From assembly GCF_015210005.1 (NCBI RefSeq), contig NZ_MU158698.1, forward strand, positions 1,819,611 through 1,883,610: a DNA stretch of 64,000 nt, in the 5' to 3' direction. This stretch comes from Sphingobacterium hungaricum (GTDB taxonomy: Bacteria > Bacteroidota > Bacteroidia > Sphingobacteriales > Sphingobacteriaceae). The notes under the pieces are model-generated. The model searched no databases. It was not told the DNA's origin and was given only the letters and a program-made list of their open reading frames with translations. Shown piece by piece: positions 45,344-53,928 of this stretch (position 1 is its first letter; each line of letters begins with the position of its first letter). The translations under genes were made by a program, and so were the position numbers.

Positions 45344-45730
45344 TTAACGTTTACTGAATTGGAATTTACGACGAGCTTTGCGACGTCCTGGTTTCTTACG
45401 CTCAACCATACGGTCATCACGAGTTACCAATCCTTTTGCGCGCAATGCTGGTTTAACTTCTGGGTCAAGTTCTACTAATGCTTTCGCAATAGCTAAACGA
45501 ACAGCTTCCGCTTGTCCTTTGACACCACCACCTTGAACGTTAACTTTAACATCAAAATTTGCAACAGCTTCAGCAACACTTAATGATTGTGTTACGATAT
45601 ATTGCAAAGGCAATGTTGGAAAATATTCCTTGTAATCTTTACCGTTTACGGTAATGTTACCGCTACCAGCGCCTAAGTAGATGCGGGCAACAGCAGTTTT
45701 TCTTCTTCCTGAAGTATTAGTTGTTGACAT
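45344..45730 (-). CDS. rpsI: 30S ribosomal protein S9
   Basis: A 128-residue S9: GRRKTAVARIYLGAGSGNITVNGKDYKEYFP at the N-terminus and the basic tail RKKPGRRKARRKFQFSKR that reaches the P-site tRNA. It lies between rplM (11 bases) and rpsB (18 bases). Confidence 0.98.
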   Translation of the reverse strand: MSTTNTSGRRKTAVARIYLGAGSGNITVNGKDYKEYFPTLPLQYIVTQSLSVAEAVANFDVKVNVQGGGVKGQAEAVRLAIAKALVELDPEVKPALRAKGLVTRDDRMVERKKPGRRKARRKFQFSKR

Positions 45731-45736
45731 GTCGGT

Positions 45737-45743
45737 TCTCCTT
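45737..45743 (-). promoter_or_regulatory. Shine-Dalgarno site of rpsI
   Basis: AAGGAGA, six bases before the rpsI ATG; overlaps the rplM stop region. Confidence 0.7.
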
Positions 45744-46185
45744 AAAATTTAACTGGTTTTGGATTTTGTGCCTCATGCTTGTGTTCGCCACCAGCATAAA
45801 CAAAAAGATTTTTAAACAATTGACGACCTAAACGATTTTTAGGTAACATACCGCGTACCGCTTTCTCAACGATGCGCTCAGGATGTTTTGCCAATAACTC
45901 TTTTGGAGTCACGAAACGTTGACCACCTGGATAACCTGTGTAGCGAACATAAGTTTTGTCGCCCATTTTGTTTCCTGTCAATCTAATTTTGTCTGCATTG
46001 ATAACGATTACATTATCACCGCAGTCTACGTGAGGGGTAAAGGAAGGCTTATTCTTTCCGCGAATAACTTTCGCGATTTCACTAGCCAAACGCCCCAAAA
46101 TCTCGCCTTCAGCGTCAACAACGATCCATTCCTTGGTAACGGTGTTCTTGTTGGCAGAGACAGTTTTGTAACTTAACGTATTCAC
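45742..46185 (-). CDS. rplM: 50S ribosomal protein L13, GTG start
   Basis: A 147-residue L13: [47 protein letters not shown] and [19 protein letters not shown] is the only fitting initiator and gives [14 protein letters not shown]. First gene of the rplM-rpsI-rpsB-tsf operon, with an exact -7 element about 65 bases upstream. Confidence 0.97.
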   Translation of the reverse strand: MNTLSYKTVSANKNTVTKEWIVVDAEGEILGRLASEIAKVIRGKNKPSFTPHVDCGDNVIVINADKIRLTGNKMGDKTYVRYTGYPGGQRFVTPKELLAKHPERIVEKAVRGMLPKNRLGRQLFKNLFVYAGGEHKHEAQNPKPVKF

Positions 46186-46248
46186 TTGCTTTTGATTAAT
46201 TATTTATAAAATTATTTTATCCTACTGTACTCACTACAATTAGGACTG

Positions 46249-46256
46249 CAAAGGTA
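46249..46256 (-). promoter_or_regulatory. -7 promoter element of the ribosomal protein operon
   Basis: On the minus strand TACCTTTG (followed by CA) is an exact TAnnTTTG, about 64 bases before the rplM start; typical of strong Bacteroidota ribosomal promoters. Confidence 0.65.
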
Positions 46257-46472
46257 TGAAATATATTTATTGTAAAAAAATAATATCTTCTAAAATGTTA
46301 TACAGGTTTATACGTTATTTAATCGTACATCTGTGTCCTTCGCAATTTTGATTTAACAATTATTAAGGGTTGTTAAATTAAACTTAATGGAATTTTAGTC
46401 ATCTTTGTTAAATTAGATGAATTGTAAACGTGAAATTCATCGAAATAAATAATTCAAAAATTCAGTTTTTTA

Positions 46473-48182
46473 ATGAGTAAAAATAAATATTTCAGTTTAG
46501 TAGTCGCCTTTTATGTTTTCTTGCAATTAAGCAGTTTAGGTAGTGTAACAGCGCAACAGCTCGAGAAGCCTTACCATAATAAGTTAATGCAGGTAGAAGA
46601 GCGGTTGAAAACTGGGGACATTCCCAATGCATTGGCCACGCTTGATGAGATTTTGAAAGAATATCCAGATGCTTCCGAGGTTCATTATGCGAAAGCATTG
46701 ATTTATGGACAAGGCCGTGATTTAGACACCGCGATTCCTTCGGCCAAGTCGGCTTATGAATTGGAGAAAACCAATTTGCTTTATTCGAATTACCTGATGG
46801 AATTGTACAAAAGTAAAGGTGATTTCGCTTCTGCCATATTGTTAGTCGATGAACTGATTGCGCTTAATCCGAGCATTTCGCAATTAAGACGTGAGAAAAT
46901 CATGTTGCTCCATACCAGCAAGCAATCTGAACTTGCCTTAAAAAGTTACGATGAAGCGGTCGAAGTATTGGGAGAGTCGGATACGATCGATGTATTAAAG
47001 GCTGAAATCCTAGTCGATTTGAAGCGCTTGGATGAAGCTAAAGTTATTTTGGTGAAATGGCAGAAACAGGCATCTCCAATCCGTCAGGTATATAGCACAT
47101 TGGGATACATCTATCTTCAGGAACAAAATCCTAAACAATCGGTAATCGTTTTGCAAGAGGGTCTCAAAAATTCAAAAGATGATTTGTTATACCTCGACTT
47201 AGCTGACGCAATGATGGCGAGCAAGAAAGAAGTTCAGGCATTTGATGCCTTGAAAATGGCTTTCAAATCGGATATGGTCGAATACATTGACAAACATCGG
47301 GTCATGCAATCGGTCATTAATGGACAAAATAAATTGACGCTTGACCAAAAGCAAGAGCTTGCAAATATATTGGTGCTAAAATATCCACGCATTGCCGATA
47401 GCCATGTATTCAAGGGCGATGTGCTTTGGATAAAGACGCAATTGTCGGAAGCCCGTTCGCTGTTTTTAACTGCTGTAGGGATTAATCCGAGACACGTCGA
47501 TGCTTGGAGAAAGCTGATTAACGTCGAATTGTCGATGAGTGATTTTAAATCTGCTATCGCGCATGGACAAGAAGCAATGCATACAAATCCAAGCAGTGCT
47601 ATTCTTACGTACTTTACAGGAATAGCCTACATGCTTGATAAAGATACGGCGCAAGCTAGAGAATACCTTGAGCAGGCATTAAATTTAAGCACCAACGAAA
47701 ATGAATTTGTTCAATCGATGATTTATGGTTCATTGGGAGATTTGTACCATGAATTGAAAATGGTTTCTGCATCCGACGTGGCTTATGAAGAAGCGATTCG
47801 TTTGGATGAAGAAAATGTGTCGGCGCTGAATAATTACGCTTATTATTTGTCGTTGCGGAAACAGGATTTAGGAACAGCTGCGCAACATGCTAAGCGAGCA
47901 AATGAGATTGACCCGAATTCGGGCACTTATCAAGATACCTATGCTTGGGTGTTGTTTCAGCAAGGAAATTATCCGGAAGCGTTAGTTTGGATTGAAAAAG
48001 CAGTAAGAGGTTCAGATGTGTCGGCGGTATTGTTCGAACATTATGGAGATATTTTAATGAAAAATGGGAGAGAGAAGGACGCAATAAAGCAATGGGAAAA
48101 GGCATTGACTTTAAGCTCCGGTGATACAGAACAAAATCAAAAAATTAAATTAAAGATTAGTGAGAAAAAGTATATTGATTAA
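46473..48182 (+). CDS. exported TPR-repeat protein
   Basis: A 569-residue protein with a signal peptide (cleavage near residue 27, VTAQQ) followed by about twelve TPR units along its whole length (for example ADSHVFKGDVLWIKTQLSEARSLFLTAVGINP and ALNNYAYYLSLRKQDLGTAAQHAKRANEIDP). It likely scaffolds an envelope complex. It overlaps the next gene by 23 bases, and the TPR-DUF4292-EnvC order is frequent in Bacteroidota, pointing to an envelope-assembly role. Confidence 0.85.
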   Translation: MSKNKYFSLVVAFYVFLQLSSLGSVTAQQLEKPYHNKLMQVEERLKTGDIPNALATLDEILKEYPDASEVHYAKALIYGQGRDLDTAIPSAKSAYELEKTNLLYSNYLMELYKSKGDFASAILLVDELIALNPSISQLRREKIMLLHTSKQSELALKSYDEAVEVLGESDTIDVLKAEILVDLKRLDEAKVILVKWQKQASPIRQVYSTLGYIYLQEQNPKQSVIVLQEGLKNSKDDLLYLDLADAMMASKKEVQAFDALKMAFKSDMVEYIDKHRVMQSVINGQNKLTLDQKQELANILVLKYPRIADSHVFKGDVLWIKTQLSEARSLFLTAVGINPRHVDAWRKLINVELSMSDFKSAIAHGQEAMHTNPSSAILTYFTGIAYMLDKDTAQAREYLEQALNLSTNENEFVQSMIYGSLGDLYHELKMVSASDVAYEEAIRLDEENVSALNNYAYYLSLRKQDLGTAAQHAKRANEIDPNSGTYQDTYAWVLFQQGNYPEALVWIEKAVRGSDVSAVLFEHYGDILMKNGREKDAIKQWEKALTLSSGDTEQNQKIKLKISEKKYID

Positions 48183-48948
48183 AACCGCATTATTTTCGCT
48201 GATGATTGTGCTCTTGAGCGGATGTCATTCAAAGAAAAATGCAGCATCAAGAAAAAAGAATATGTCAAAAGGTACGATAGAAAACAACAATGTCATTAAG
48301 ACGTTTGAAGTAAGTAACCTGAATTATTTTACGTTTTCGGGTAAAGCTAAAGCTAAAGTTTCGTTGAATAAAGCATCTCATGATGTGACGGCAAATATTC
48401 GCATCCAAAAAGATAAAGCAATCTGGATTTCGGTGACTGCTTTATTGGGAATTGAAGTTGCGCGTGTTTTGATCACTCCGGATAGTGTCAAAATCTTGAA
48501 TAAACTGCAAAGCACCTATATCAGCAAACCTTTCAGTTACATCTATAATTACACAAGCGAAGGCGTTACATTTGATATTCTGCAAGATTTATTGGTCGGA
48601 AACATTTCTTCGAATTTGTTAAGGACCGAAAATGTTCAAGTTGCTTCAAGCGAGGATGATGTACAGATTATTGGAATCAAAGATGATTTGACATTTAATT
48701 ATGGCCTAAATGAAAGTCATAGGCCTTACCTGTTTAAATTGACTGAAAATGGCGTAAATCAAAATATGGAAGCAACGTATAGAAATTATACAACAGTAAA
48801 TGGGCACGGATTCCCGCAAGTATTTTCGTTGCAGGCGCAAGGAGACAACATCGAAGTTAAAGCTAATTTGGAATATAGCAAGTTAGAATTTAACGAAAAT
48901 GTGGAAATTCCTTTCGCAGTTCCGTCGCGATACAAAGTAATAAATTAG
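48160..48948 (+). CDS. DUF4292 lipoprotein (LolA/LolB-fold-like), GTG start
   Basis: A 262-residue lipoprotein (lipobox LSGC, Cys22). The DUF4292 core runs from NLNYFTFSGKAKAKVSL to the C-terminus: an antiparallel half-barrel of long strands (DVTANIRIQKDKAIWISVTALLGIEVARVLITPDSVKILN). The family is thought to share the LolA/LolB lipoprotein-carrier fold. GTG at 48160 starts 23 bases inside the TPR gene, so translation is coupled; the only alternative is a TTG five codons on. Role in lipoprotein or lipid handling is inference. Confidence 0.82.
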   Translation: MRKSILIKTALFSLMIVLLSGCHSKKNAASRKKNMSKGTIENNNVIKTFEVSNLNYFTFSGKAKAKVSLNKASHDVTANIRIQKDKAIWISVTALLGIEVARVLITPDSVKILNKLQSTYISKPFSYIYNYTSEGVTFDILQDLLVGNISSNLLRTENVQVASSEDDVQIIGIKDDLTFNYGLNESHRPYLFKLTENGVNQNMEATYRNYTTVNGHGFPQVFSLQAQGDNIEVKANLEYSKLEFNENVEIPFAVPSRYKVIN

Positions 48949-49044
48949 TGATACAAAGATATTAAATTCAGTTTTTTTACTTTCGTATTGTGTATATCCT
49001 TATTTTTGAAAGTTTTAAAACCGAAAAAGAAATTAGTGCGGTTC

Positions 49045-50325
49045 ATGTATTTTAAAAAAATAGTAGCAAGTATAAGTTTATTGTTTCTCTGTGTCGGAAT
49101 TACTTTTGCTCAAAGTAGTTTGGAATTAAAGAAACAACGAGAGAAGATAGATTCTGAAATCGCTGAACTTCAAAAAATTATTCGAGCGAAAACGCAAGAA
49201 AAATTATTATCTCAAAAGGAGGTTTCTGCATTAAGCAGGCAGTTAGACCTTCGGGAAGATAAAATCAGCACCATCAATTCAGAATTGAGGGTATTGAACA
49301 ATCAGATTTCAAAAAACAACCAAGCCGTCTCCTCGCTAAAAGCTGAATTAGAGAAAATGCGTAAGGATTACGAAAAGATGATTTTGTTCGCTTTTCGCAA
49401 TAAGAACGCATACAATAAGATGATGTTTATTTTTGCATCCAAAGATTTTAACCAGGGCTTTAAGCGTGTGAAGTATTTACAGCAATTCAATGATGCGCGT
49501 AAAGTTAAAGCTGGTGAAATTGAGAAAACGCAAAAAGAAATTGAGCTTAAGATTGCTCAACTGGAACGCGATAAGCAAACACAAAATGCTTTGTTGAAGG
49601 AACAACAAGCGGAACGTGCTGTAATTGCCAAAGACCGTTCGGAACATTCAAGGGAGTTAAATCAATTAGCCAAAGAAGAACGTACATTCCGAGGTCAATT
49701 GACCAAGAAACAACAGGAGCTTAAACGACTGGATGCAGCAATCAAGAATGCTGTACGCCGCGAGGTGGAAGCTGCTAGACGTGCAGAAGAGGAACGCGTT
49801 CGTCGTTTGGCTGAGGCCGAAGCGAGAAGAACAGGAAAAACGGTAGAAGAAGCTGAGAAAACAGTAGAAAAGAAAACGGGTTCTGCGGTATTAAATGCAA
49901 CACCGGAAGCGACAAAACTTTCTGCAGATTTCAAAGCCAACCGAGGCGGATTGCCTTGGCCAGTTTCGCAAGGGAACATTGTTGCGCGTTATGGTATGAA
50001 TACGGTGGAAAGAGGCGTGCGTGTATTCAATGATTACATCACGATTCGTACGGGCGATAGTGCTCCAGTCAAGGCTGTGTTCTCAGGGACTGTTACAGTA
50101 GCGATTATGATGGGTGGAACAGGAGCGGTTGCTGTGCAGCATGGAGAGTTCTTTACGGTGTATTCGAATTTAAAATCAATATCCGTTTCGAAGGGACAAA
50201 AAGTAAGTACAGGTCAATCAGTAGGGGTTGCGGGAGAAAATTCAGATTTAGGATTCTCCACAATTGACTTAACGATTTACCAAGGTACGAACGCTGTGAA
50301 CCCTGAAATTTGGATTGGGAAATAA
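49045..50325 (+). CDS. EnvC-like murein hydrolase activator with degenerate LytM (M23) domain
   Basis: A 426-residue exported protein (signal peptide to about residue 22, TFAQS). Residues about 24-250 form a long two-stranded coiled coil. The C-terminal 120 residues are an M23/LytM fold (VAVQHGEFFTVYSNLKSISVSKGQKVSTGQSVG). The zinc ligands are missing: the first HxxxD is replaced by RVFNDYI and the late HxH by STIDLTIY, as in EnvC, which activates amidases rather than cutting peptidoglycan. ATG at 49045 is chosen for its signal peptide. Follows DUF4292 and precedes tatA. Confidence 0.87.
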   Translation: MYFKKIVASISLLFLCVGITFAQSSLELKKQREKIDSEIAELQKIIRAKTQEKLLSQKEVSALSRQLDLREDKISTINSELRVLNNQISKNNQAVSSLKAELEKMRKDYEKMILFAFRNKNAYNKMMFIFASKDFNQGFKRVKYLQQFNDARKVKAGEIEKTQKEIELKIAQLERDKQTQNALLKEQQAERAVIAKDRSEHSRELNQLAKEERTFRGQLTKKQQELKRLDAAIKNAVRREVEAARRAEEERVRRLAEAEARRTGKTVEEAEKTVEKKTGSAVLNATPEATKLSADFKANRGGLPWPVSQGNIVARYGMNTVERGVRVFNDYITIRTGDSAPVKAVFSGTVTVAIMMGGTGAVAVQHGEFFTVYSNLKSISVSKGQKVSTGQSVGVAGENSDLGFSTIDLTIYQGTNAVNPEIWIGK

Positions 50326-50344
50326 GAGTAATAAAAAAAATAGT

Positions 50345-50352
50345 TATATTTG
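50345..50352 (+). promoter_or_regulatory. -7 promoter element for tatA
   Basis: TATATTTG matches TAnnTTTG exactly, 47 bases before the tatA ATG. Confidence 0.5.
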
Positions 50353-50398
50353 TTAATATGTGCTTAGCAGTTTGCTAAAAGCTATAAATTTAAAAGTT

Positions 50399-50620
50399 AT
50401 GTATACATCAGGGTTATTATTTATTGGAACTCAAGAAATTATCATCATAGTGGTATTGGTTCTATTGTTATTTGGGGGTAAAAAAATCCCTGAATTGATG
50501 CGTGGTCTAGGTCGCGGTGTGAAGGAGTTTAAAGATGGTCAACGTGAAGAGCCAGCAGAACATAACAGCAACAACAACACGACTACACCCAATAATGATA
50601 CAGTTAACAATCAACGTTAA
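50399..50620 (+). CDS. tatA: Sec-independent protein translocase TatA/TatE
   Basis: A 73-residue TatA: one N-terminal membrane helix ([20 protein letters not shown]), the hinge [20 protein letters not shown] forming the amphipathic helix, and an Asn/Thr-rich tail. It forms the pore of the twin-arginine pathway. The ATG at 50399 is preferred to upstream starts, since it begins just before the membrane helix. No tatC is adjacent. A terminator follows. Confidence 0.92.
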   Translation: MYTSGLLFIGTQEIIIIVVLVLLLFGGKKIPELMRGLGRGVKEFKDGQREEPAEHNSNNNTTTPNNDTVNNQR

Positions 50621-50641
50621 TTTATCATTCTAAATGATACG

Positions 50642-50680
50642 AAAGTTTCATTAGGTCTAAGGACTTAATGAAACTTTTTT
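50642..50680 (+). terminator. terminator after tatA
   Basis: AAAGTTTCATTA pairs with TAATGAAACTTT, then further Ts; 22 bases past the tatA stop. Confidence 0.85.
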
Positions 50681-50719
50681 ATTTATAGCATTTCTCAAAA
50701 CCAATAGTTGGAATAATCT

Positions 50720-52141
50720 ATGAAAAGAACATTTTTAAAAATTTTAACCGTATTATTTGTTTTAGTTGTCCAAAAAGTAAGTGCTCAGGAAATCGCCGAA
50801 GAATCTGGAAGCGGCGTTTTTCAAAGCATTATTTTGACCAATGTAGAGAAGCAAAACGAAATTATCTACAATCACCTCGATTCGATTAAACAACATGCTC
50901 AGAAAGAAATTTCATTTGATGATGAAGACGTGATGATTGTCAAACGTCTGCAAAGAATCCAAAAAACGGTTCCTTTAGAATACAATGACCAGGTGAAAGC
51001 TTATCTGGAAAAGTATGTCTCAAGAAATTACAAACCTTACATAGAGAAGCTGCTAGGTTTAAGCCAATTTTATTTTCCGATTTACGAAAAGATTTTTGCG
51101 GAAACTGGACTTCCCGATGAAGTGAAGTATTTATCAGTAGTTGAATCATCTTTAGACCCTAATTTGGTGTCGACCTCTGGAGCTGTAGGCCCATGGCAAT
51201 TCATGTATCCCACGGCTAAAATATATGACCTTTCGATGAATACCTATGTCGACGAGCGTAAAGATGCGTATGCAACTTCATACGCGGTTTCAAAGTATTT
51301 GTTTGAGGCTTATGATGAGTTCAACGATTGGTTGCTGGCTTTGGCCTCATACAACTGCGGAAGAGGTTGTGTGCGCAGAGCGATTGCTCGTTCAGGAATT
51401 AATCAGCCAACTTTTTGGCAACTGTCATCTTTCTTGCCACAAGAAACGAGGAATTACATTCCGAAATTCATCGCAATGACTTATGTGCTTAATCACAGCA
51501 ACGAATACAGCTTAGAAATTCCAAATTCAGAAATGGCTATGGATTACGAGGTATTGATGGTCGATAAGCCCGTAAATCTACAGCATGTTGCCTCAGCCGT
51601 TAATTTACCGCTGGATATTTTAAAGAAGTTTAATCCTTCTTACAAAAAGAATATTGTGAATGGTTCTGTGGAATTGCCTCAACGCTTGTTGTTGCCTCAC
51701 GAAGGCAGTTTAAATGATTCGTTAGTTTATGCCGCATTGAATTCTCCGGCAAATCTTCCTGTAGCATTTGAATATGCTTCCATTGAGAAAACGAACCAAT
51801 ACACTAGCTCGACGCATAAAGTTAGAAATGGTGAAACATTGACTGCTTTAGCCGATAGATATGGCGTTTCTGTTCAAGAGCTTCGTTCTTGGAATTCATT
51901 GACATCAAAGAGCTCAATAAGCGGCAGAAATTTAGTTGTCCGCAAGCCTGAAAATACTCGATTGGCGAGTAAACCGGCGACGAGCGCGAAGTACATTACC
52001 TACGTCGTGAAAAAAGGAGATACCTTGTCAGGAATTGCCAGTAAGTATAAGGGAGCGACTGTAACGAAAATTAAGTCGGATAATAATCTGCGAAATGCAA
52101 ACCTTAGAATAGGAACTAAATTGAAGATTTCAAAAAGCTAG
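50720..52141 (+). CDS. MltD-like lytic transglycosylase with two LysM domains
   Basis: A 473-residue exported enzyme (signal peptide to about residue 22). The SLT domain spans about 120-270: FAETGLPDEVKYLSVVESSLDPNLVS carries catalytic Glu142, followed by SGAVGPWQFMYPTAKIYDL and LALASYNCGRG. Two LysM peptidoglycan-binding domains follow (HKVRNGETLTALADRYGVS near 368 and YVVKKGDTLSGIASKYKG near 430). It cleaves glycan strands to 1,6-anhydromuropeptides. Of normal MltD layout. Confidence 0.93.
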   Translation: MKRTFLKILTVLFVLVVQKVSAQEIAEESGSGVFQSIILTNVEKQNEIIYNHLDSIKQHAQKEISFDDEDVMIVKRLQRIQKTVPLEYNDQVKAYLEKYVSRNYKPYIEKLLGLSQFYFPIYEKIFAETGLPDEVKYLSVVESSLDPNLVSTSGAVGPWQFMYPTAKIYDLSMNTYVDERKDAYATSYAVSKYLFEAYDEFNDWLLALASYNCGRGCVRRAIARSGINQPTFWQLSSFLPQETRNYIPKFIAMTYVLNHSNEYSLEIPNSEMAMDYEVLMVDKPVNLQHVASAVNLPLDILKKFNPSYKKNIVNGSVELPQRLLLPHEGSLNDSLVYAALNSPANLPVAFEYASIEKTNQYTSSTHKVRNGETLTALADRYGVSVQELRSWNSLTSKSSISGRNLVVRKPENTRLASKPATSAKYITYVVKKGDTLSGIASKYKGATVTKIKSDNNLRNANLRIGTKLKISKS

Positions 52142-52165
52142 ACTTTTTCGAGCCATAAATAGGTA

Positions 52166-52204
52166 AAGAAGATGCTGCTTAAATCAAATAAGCAGCATCT
52201 TCTT
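52166..52204. terminator. bidirectional terminator overlapping the phosphoribosyltransferase stop
   Basis: A perfect 15-bp stem (AAGAAGATGCTGCTT and AAGCAGCATCTTCTT, 9-base loop). The right arm is the last coding part of the minus-strand gene, so the hairpin serves the convergent MltD and phosphoribosyltransferase genes; T-runs are weak. Confidence 0.7.
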
Positions 52205-52694
52205 CGTTATCGAATTCTTCAAGAACAACTTCTACATGTTCTTTTAAAATGGTTGATAATTTCAGTCCATAATAATCACTGAAAATAGGGAATTTATGAT
52301 GGCTTCTGTCAATAAGGACAGCTGTGCGCATTTTCTTTAAAGGAACATCTATAAAAGCTCCTAAACCATACGCAAGCGTCCTTCCGCTATTCAATACGTC
52401 ATCGACAAGAATAATCACTTTGTTTTTTACGCTTTCTATTGGTTGGTCAGTTTTTGCTTCCAAGCTTCTTTTGTTTTTCACAACAGAAACTTTTAACAAA
52501 TCAATTTGCTTTTCAGGTGCAATCTCTTGCAATATTTTTTGTAGGCGCTGCGCAAAAAAATAGCCTCTTTCAGCAATCCCTACCAACGCAAATGATGGCT
52601 CATCAAAATTGTCTTCGATAATCTGATAAGCTATTCTCAAGGATTTTTGTTTAATCTGTTCTTTATTTAGAATTAACGTTTTCTTTGTCGACAT
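52179..52694 (-). CDS. PyrR-like phosphoribosyltransferase
   Basis: A 171-residue type I phosphoribosyltransferase. The PRPP motif is VIILVDDVLNSGRTLAYG (about 90-107), preceded by ALVGIAERGYFFAQRL and followed by TAVLIDRSHHKFPI, a PyrR/hypoxanthine-transferase-like arrangement. It could be a uracil/pyrimidine enzyme or an RNA-binding PyrR-like regulator; no pyr genes are nearby. Single gene with its end embedded in a hairpin. Confidence 0.85.
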   Translation of the reverse strand: MSTKKTLILNKEQIKQKSLRIAYQIIEDNFDEPSFALVGIAERGYFFAQRLQKILQEIAPEKQIDLLKVSVVKNKRSLEAKTDQPIESVKNKVIILVDDVLNSGRTLAYGLGAFIDVPLKKMRTAVLIDRSHHKFPIFSDYYGLKLSTILKEHVEVVLEEFDNEEDAAYLI

Positions 52695-52811
52695 ACGGAT
52701 TGTTTGAATTCTCGTAAAATTACTAATTCATTTTTAATTAAACCTACATGATTTCAGATTCTGAATAGCAAAATCGATTTGTTTCTGTTTTTGAATTGAA
52801 TAAAATGGGCA

Positions 52812-52844
52812 TAAAAAACGGGATTATCTTGATGGATAATCCCG
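52812..52844 (-). terminator. terminator of the NlpC/P60 gene
   Basis: On the minus strand CGGGATTATC-catcaa-GATAATCCCG is followed by TTTTTTAT, 30 bases past the stop. Confidence 0.88.
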
Positions 52845-52873
52845 CTGTATATTTTTTGAAACGATTGTTTCGC

Positions 52874-53455
52874 TTAGTTCAAATTATCTTTATCGTTTTT
52901 AGATATATCTGCAGTCATGATGCGGTGCTCTTCATCTAATTTCGGACGTCCGCCATTGTAGTAATATCTTTTCCAATAAGCTTCGTTCAGGTTACTTACC
53001 ATTACACCTTTGCTTGATGAAGCATGTGCAAATTTGTCATCTCCTAAATAAACACCAACGTGCGTAATGCTTTTGCTTCTGATTTTGAAAAATACTAAAT
53101 CTCCCGCTTGTAAATCATTTTTGCGTACTGGAGTAACATTTGTGTATTGATTTCTGCTGTTATACCCGATGGTTGTATTGAATACATTTTCGTACAAAGC
53201 CAACGAAAACTTAGAACAATCAATACCGCGTTTAGAATCACCACCTAAACGGTATGGAGTTCCTAACCATTCGTACACAAATTGATAAAGTTTCGTATTA
53301 GTTGTTGCGTTTACCGCAACGCCCATGATTTGAGAGAAGTATTCTTTTGCTAAATTATCAGGGTCAGCTGATTTTGTTTGATTATTTGTTTGTGCCTGCG
53401 ACACTAGACATAAGCCTATGAAGAGCATTCCTGCCACTAGTTTCTTTGTATTCAT
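52874..53455 (-). CDS. NlpC/P60-family cysteine peptidase
   Basis: A 193-residue exported C40 peptidase (signal peptide to about residue 21, SQAQT). The catalytic Cys80 is in RGIDCSKFSLALY, with His132 in ITHVGVYLGDD and His144 in KFAHASS as the remaining site residues. It cuts stem peptides of peptidoglycan (gamma-D-Glu-diaminopimelate bond in known family members). It stands alone with its own terminator. The C-terminal 20 residues are polar and probably disordered. Confidence 0.92.
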   Translation of the reverse strand: MNTKKLVAGMLFIGLCLVSQAQTNNQTKSADPDNLAKEYFSQIMGVAVNATTNTKLYQFVYEWLGTPYRLGGDSKRGIDCSKFSLALYENVFNTTIGYNSRNQYTNVTPVRKNDLQAGDLVFFKIRSKSITHVGVYLGDDKFAHASSSKGVMVSNLNEAYWKRYYYNGGRPKLDEEHRIMTADISKNDKDNLN

Positions 53456-53747
53456 TTAATCGCTTTTATTTACAAAAACTTAGTTCTGATTTCGACAAAT
53501 TGCTCTGTTTTTTATTAGAACTGAAGCGAATGTACTACATACTGTCTAATTTTCCAAACAAAAGCTCATTTCTTTAACAAACCTTTAACATTTTTAACAT
53601 TTGATTTTAACGTTTATTGACACAACCTTTCGCTGAGCAATGCTTCAAAAGATTGGTCTATATGTCAATTATTCAATCAAATCGACTATAAATTGCCAAA
53701 ATTTTAAATATTTTTTATTTTTAATTCATTAATTTAATTTATTAGTC

Positions 53748-53755
53748 TATATTTA
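53748..53755 (+). promoter_or_regulatory. possible -7 element of the thr operon
   Basis: TATATTTA differs from TAnnTTTG at one base and lies 18 bases before the leader peptide ATG. The rest of 53456-53747 is AT-rich DNA where I see nothing else. Confidence 0.35.
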
Positions 53756-53772
53756 CGGCAGAAAAGATAAAT

Positions 53773-53850
53773 ATGAATTTCAACACAATTACTATTTCTA
53801 TTATTATTACTACCGGAAAAATTTCTCGGGAAGGTAATTCTAGTGTATAG
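53773..53850 (+). CDS. thrL: thr operon leader peptide
   Basis: A 25-codon frame (ATG to TAG). Codons 5-14 read TITISIIITT: four Thr and five Ile in ten codons, the control-codon run expected of a threonine/isoleucine-sensing leader, as in E. coli thrL. The leader's 3' part contains TCGGGAAGG (53826-53834), complementary to the left arm of the downstream terminator. Translation rate through the Thr/Ile codons should decide between antiterminator and terminator. Function is inferred from this architecture and from thrABC directly downstream. Confidence 0.85.
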   Translation: MNFNTITISIIITTGKISREGNSSV

Positions 53851-53870
53851 TAAAAAGTACAACATAAAGA

Positions 53871-53900
53871 AAAGCCTTCCCGAAACGGAAGGCTTTTTTT
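53871..53900 (+). terminator. thr attenuator terminator
   Basis: AAAGCCTTCC-cgaaac-GGAAGGCTTT followed by Ts, 28 bases before thrA. Its segment CCTTCCCGA (53875-53883) can instead pair over nine bases with TCGGGAAGG in the leader-peptide region, forming the antiterminator. Confidence 0.88.
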
Positions 53901-53928
53901 ATTTCACAATAAAAACGAACATAACAGA

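Noticed and set aside
52663..52681. Fur-like left half (ATTTAGAATTA) near the start of the phosphoribosyltransferase gene
   Set aside because: It lies within the coding region, has no matching right half and no iron gene nearby.
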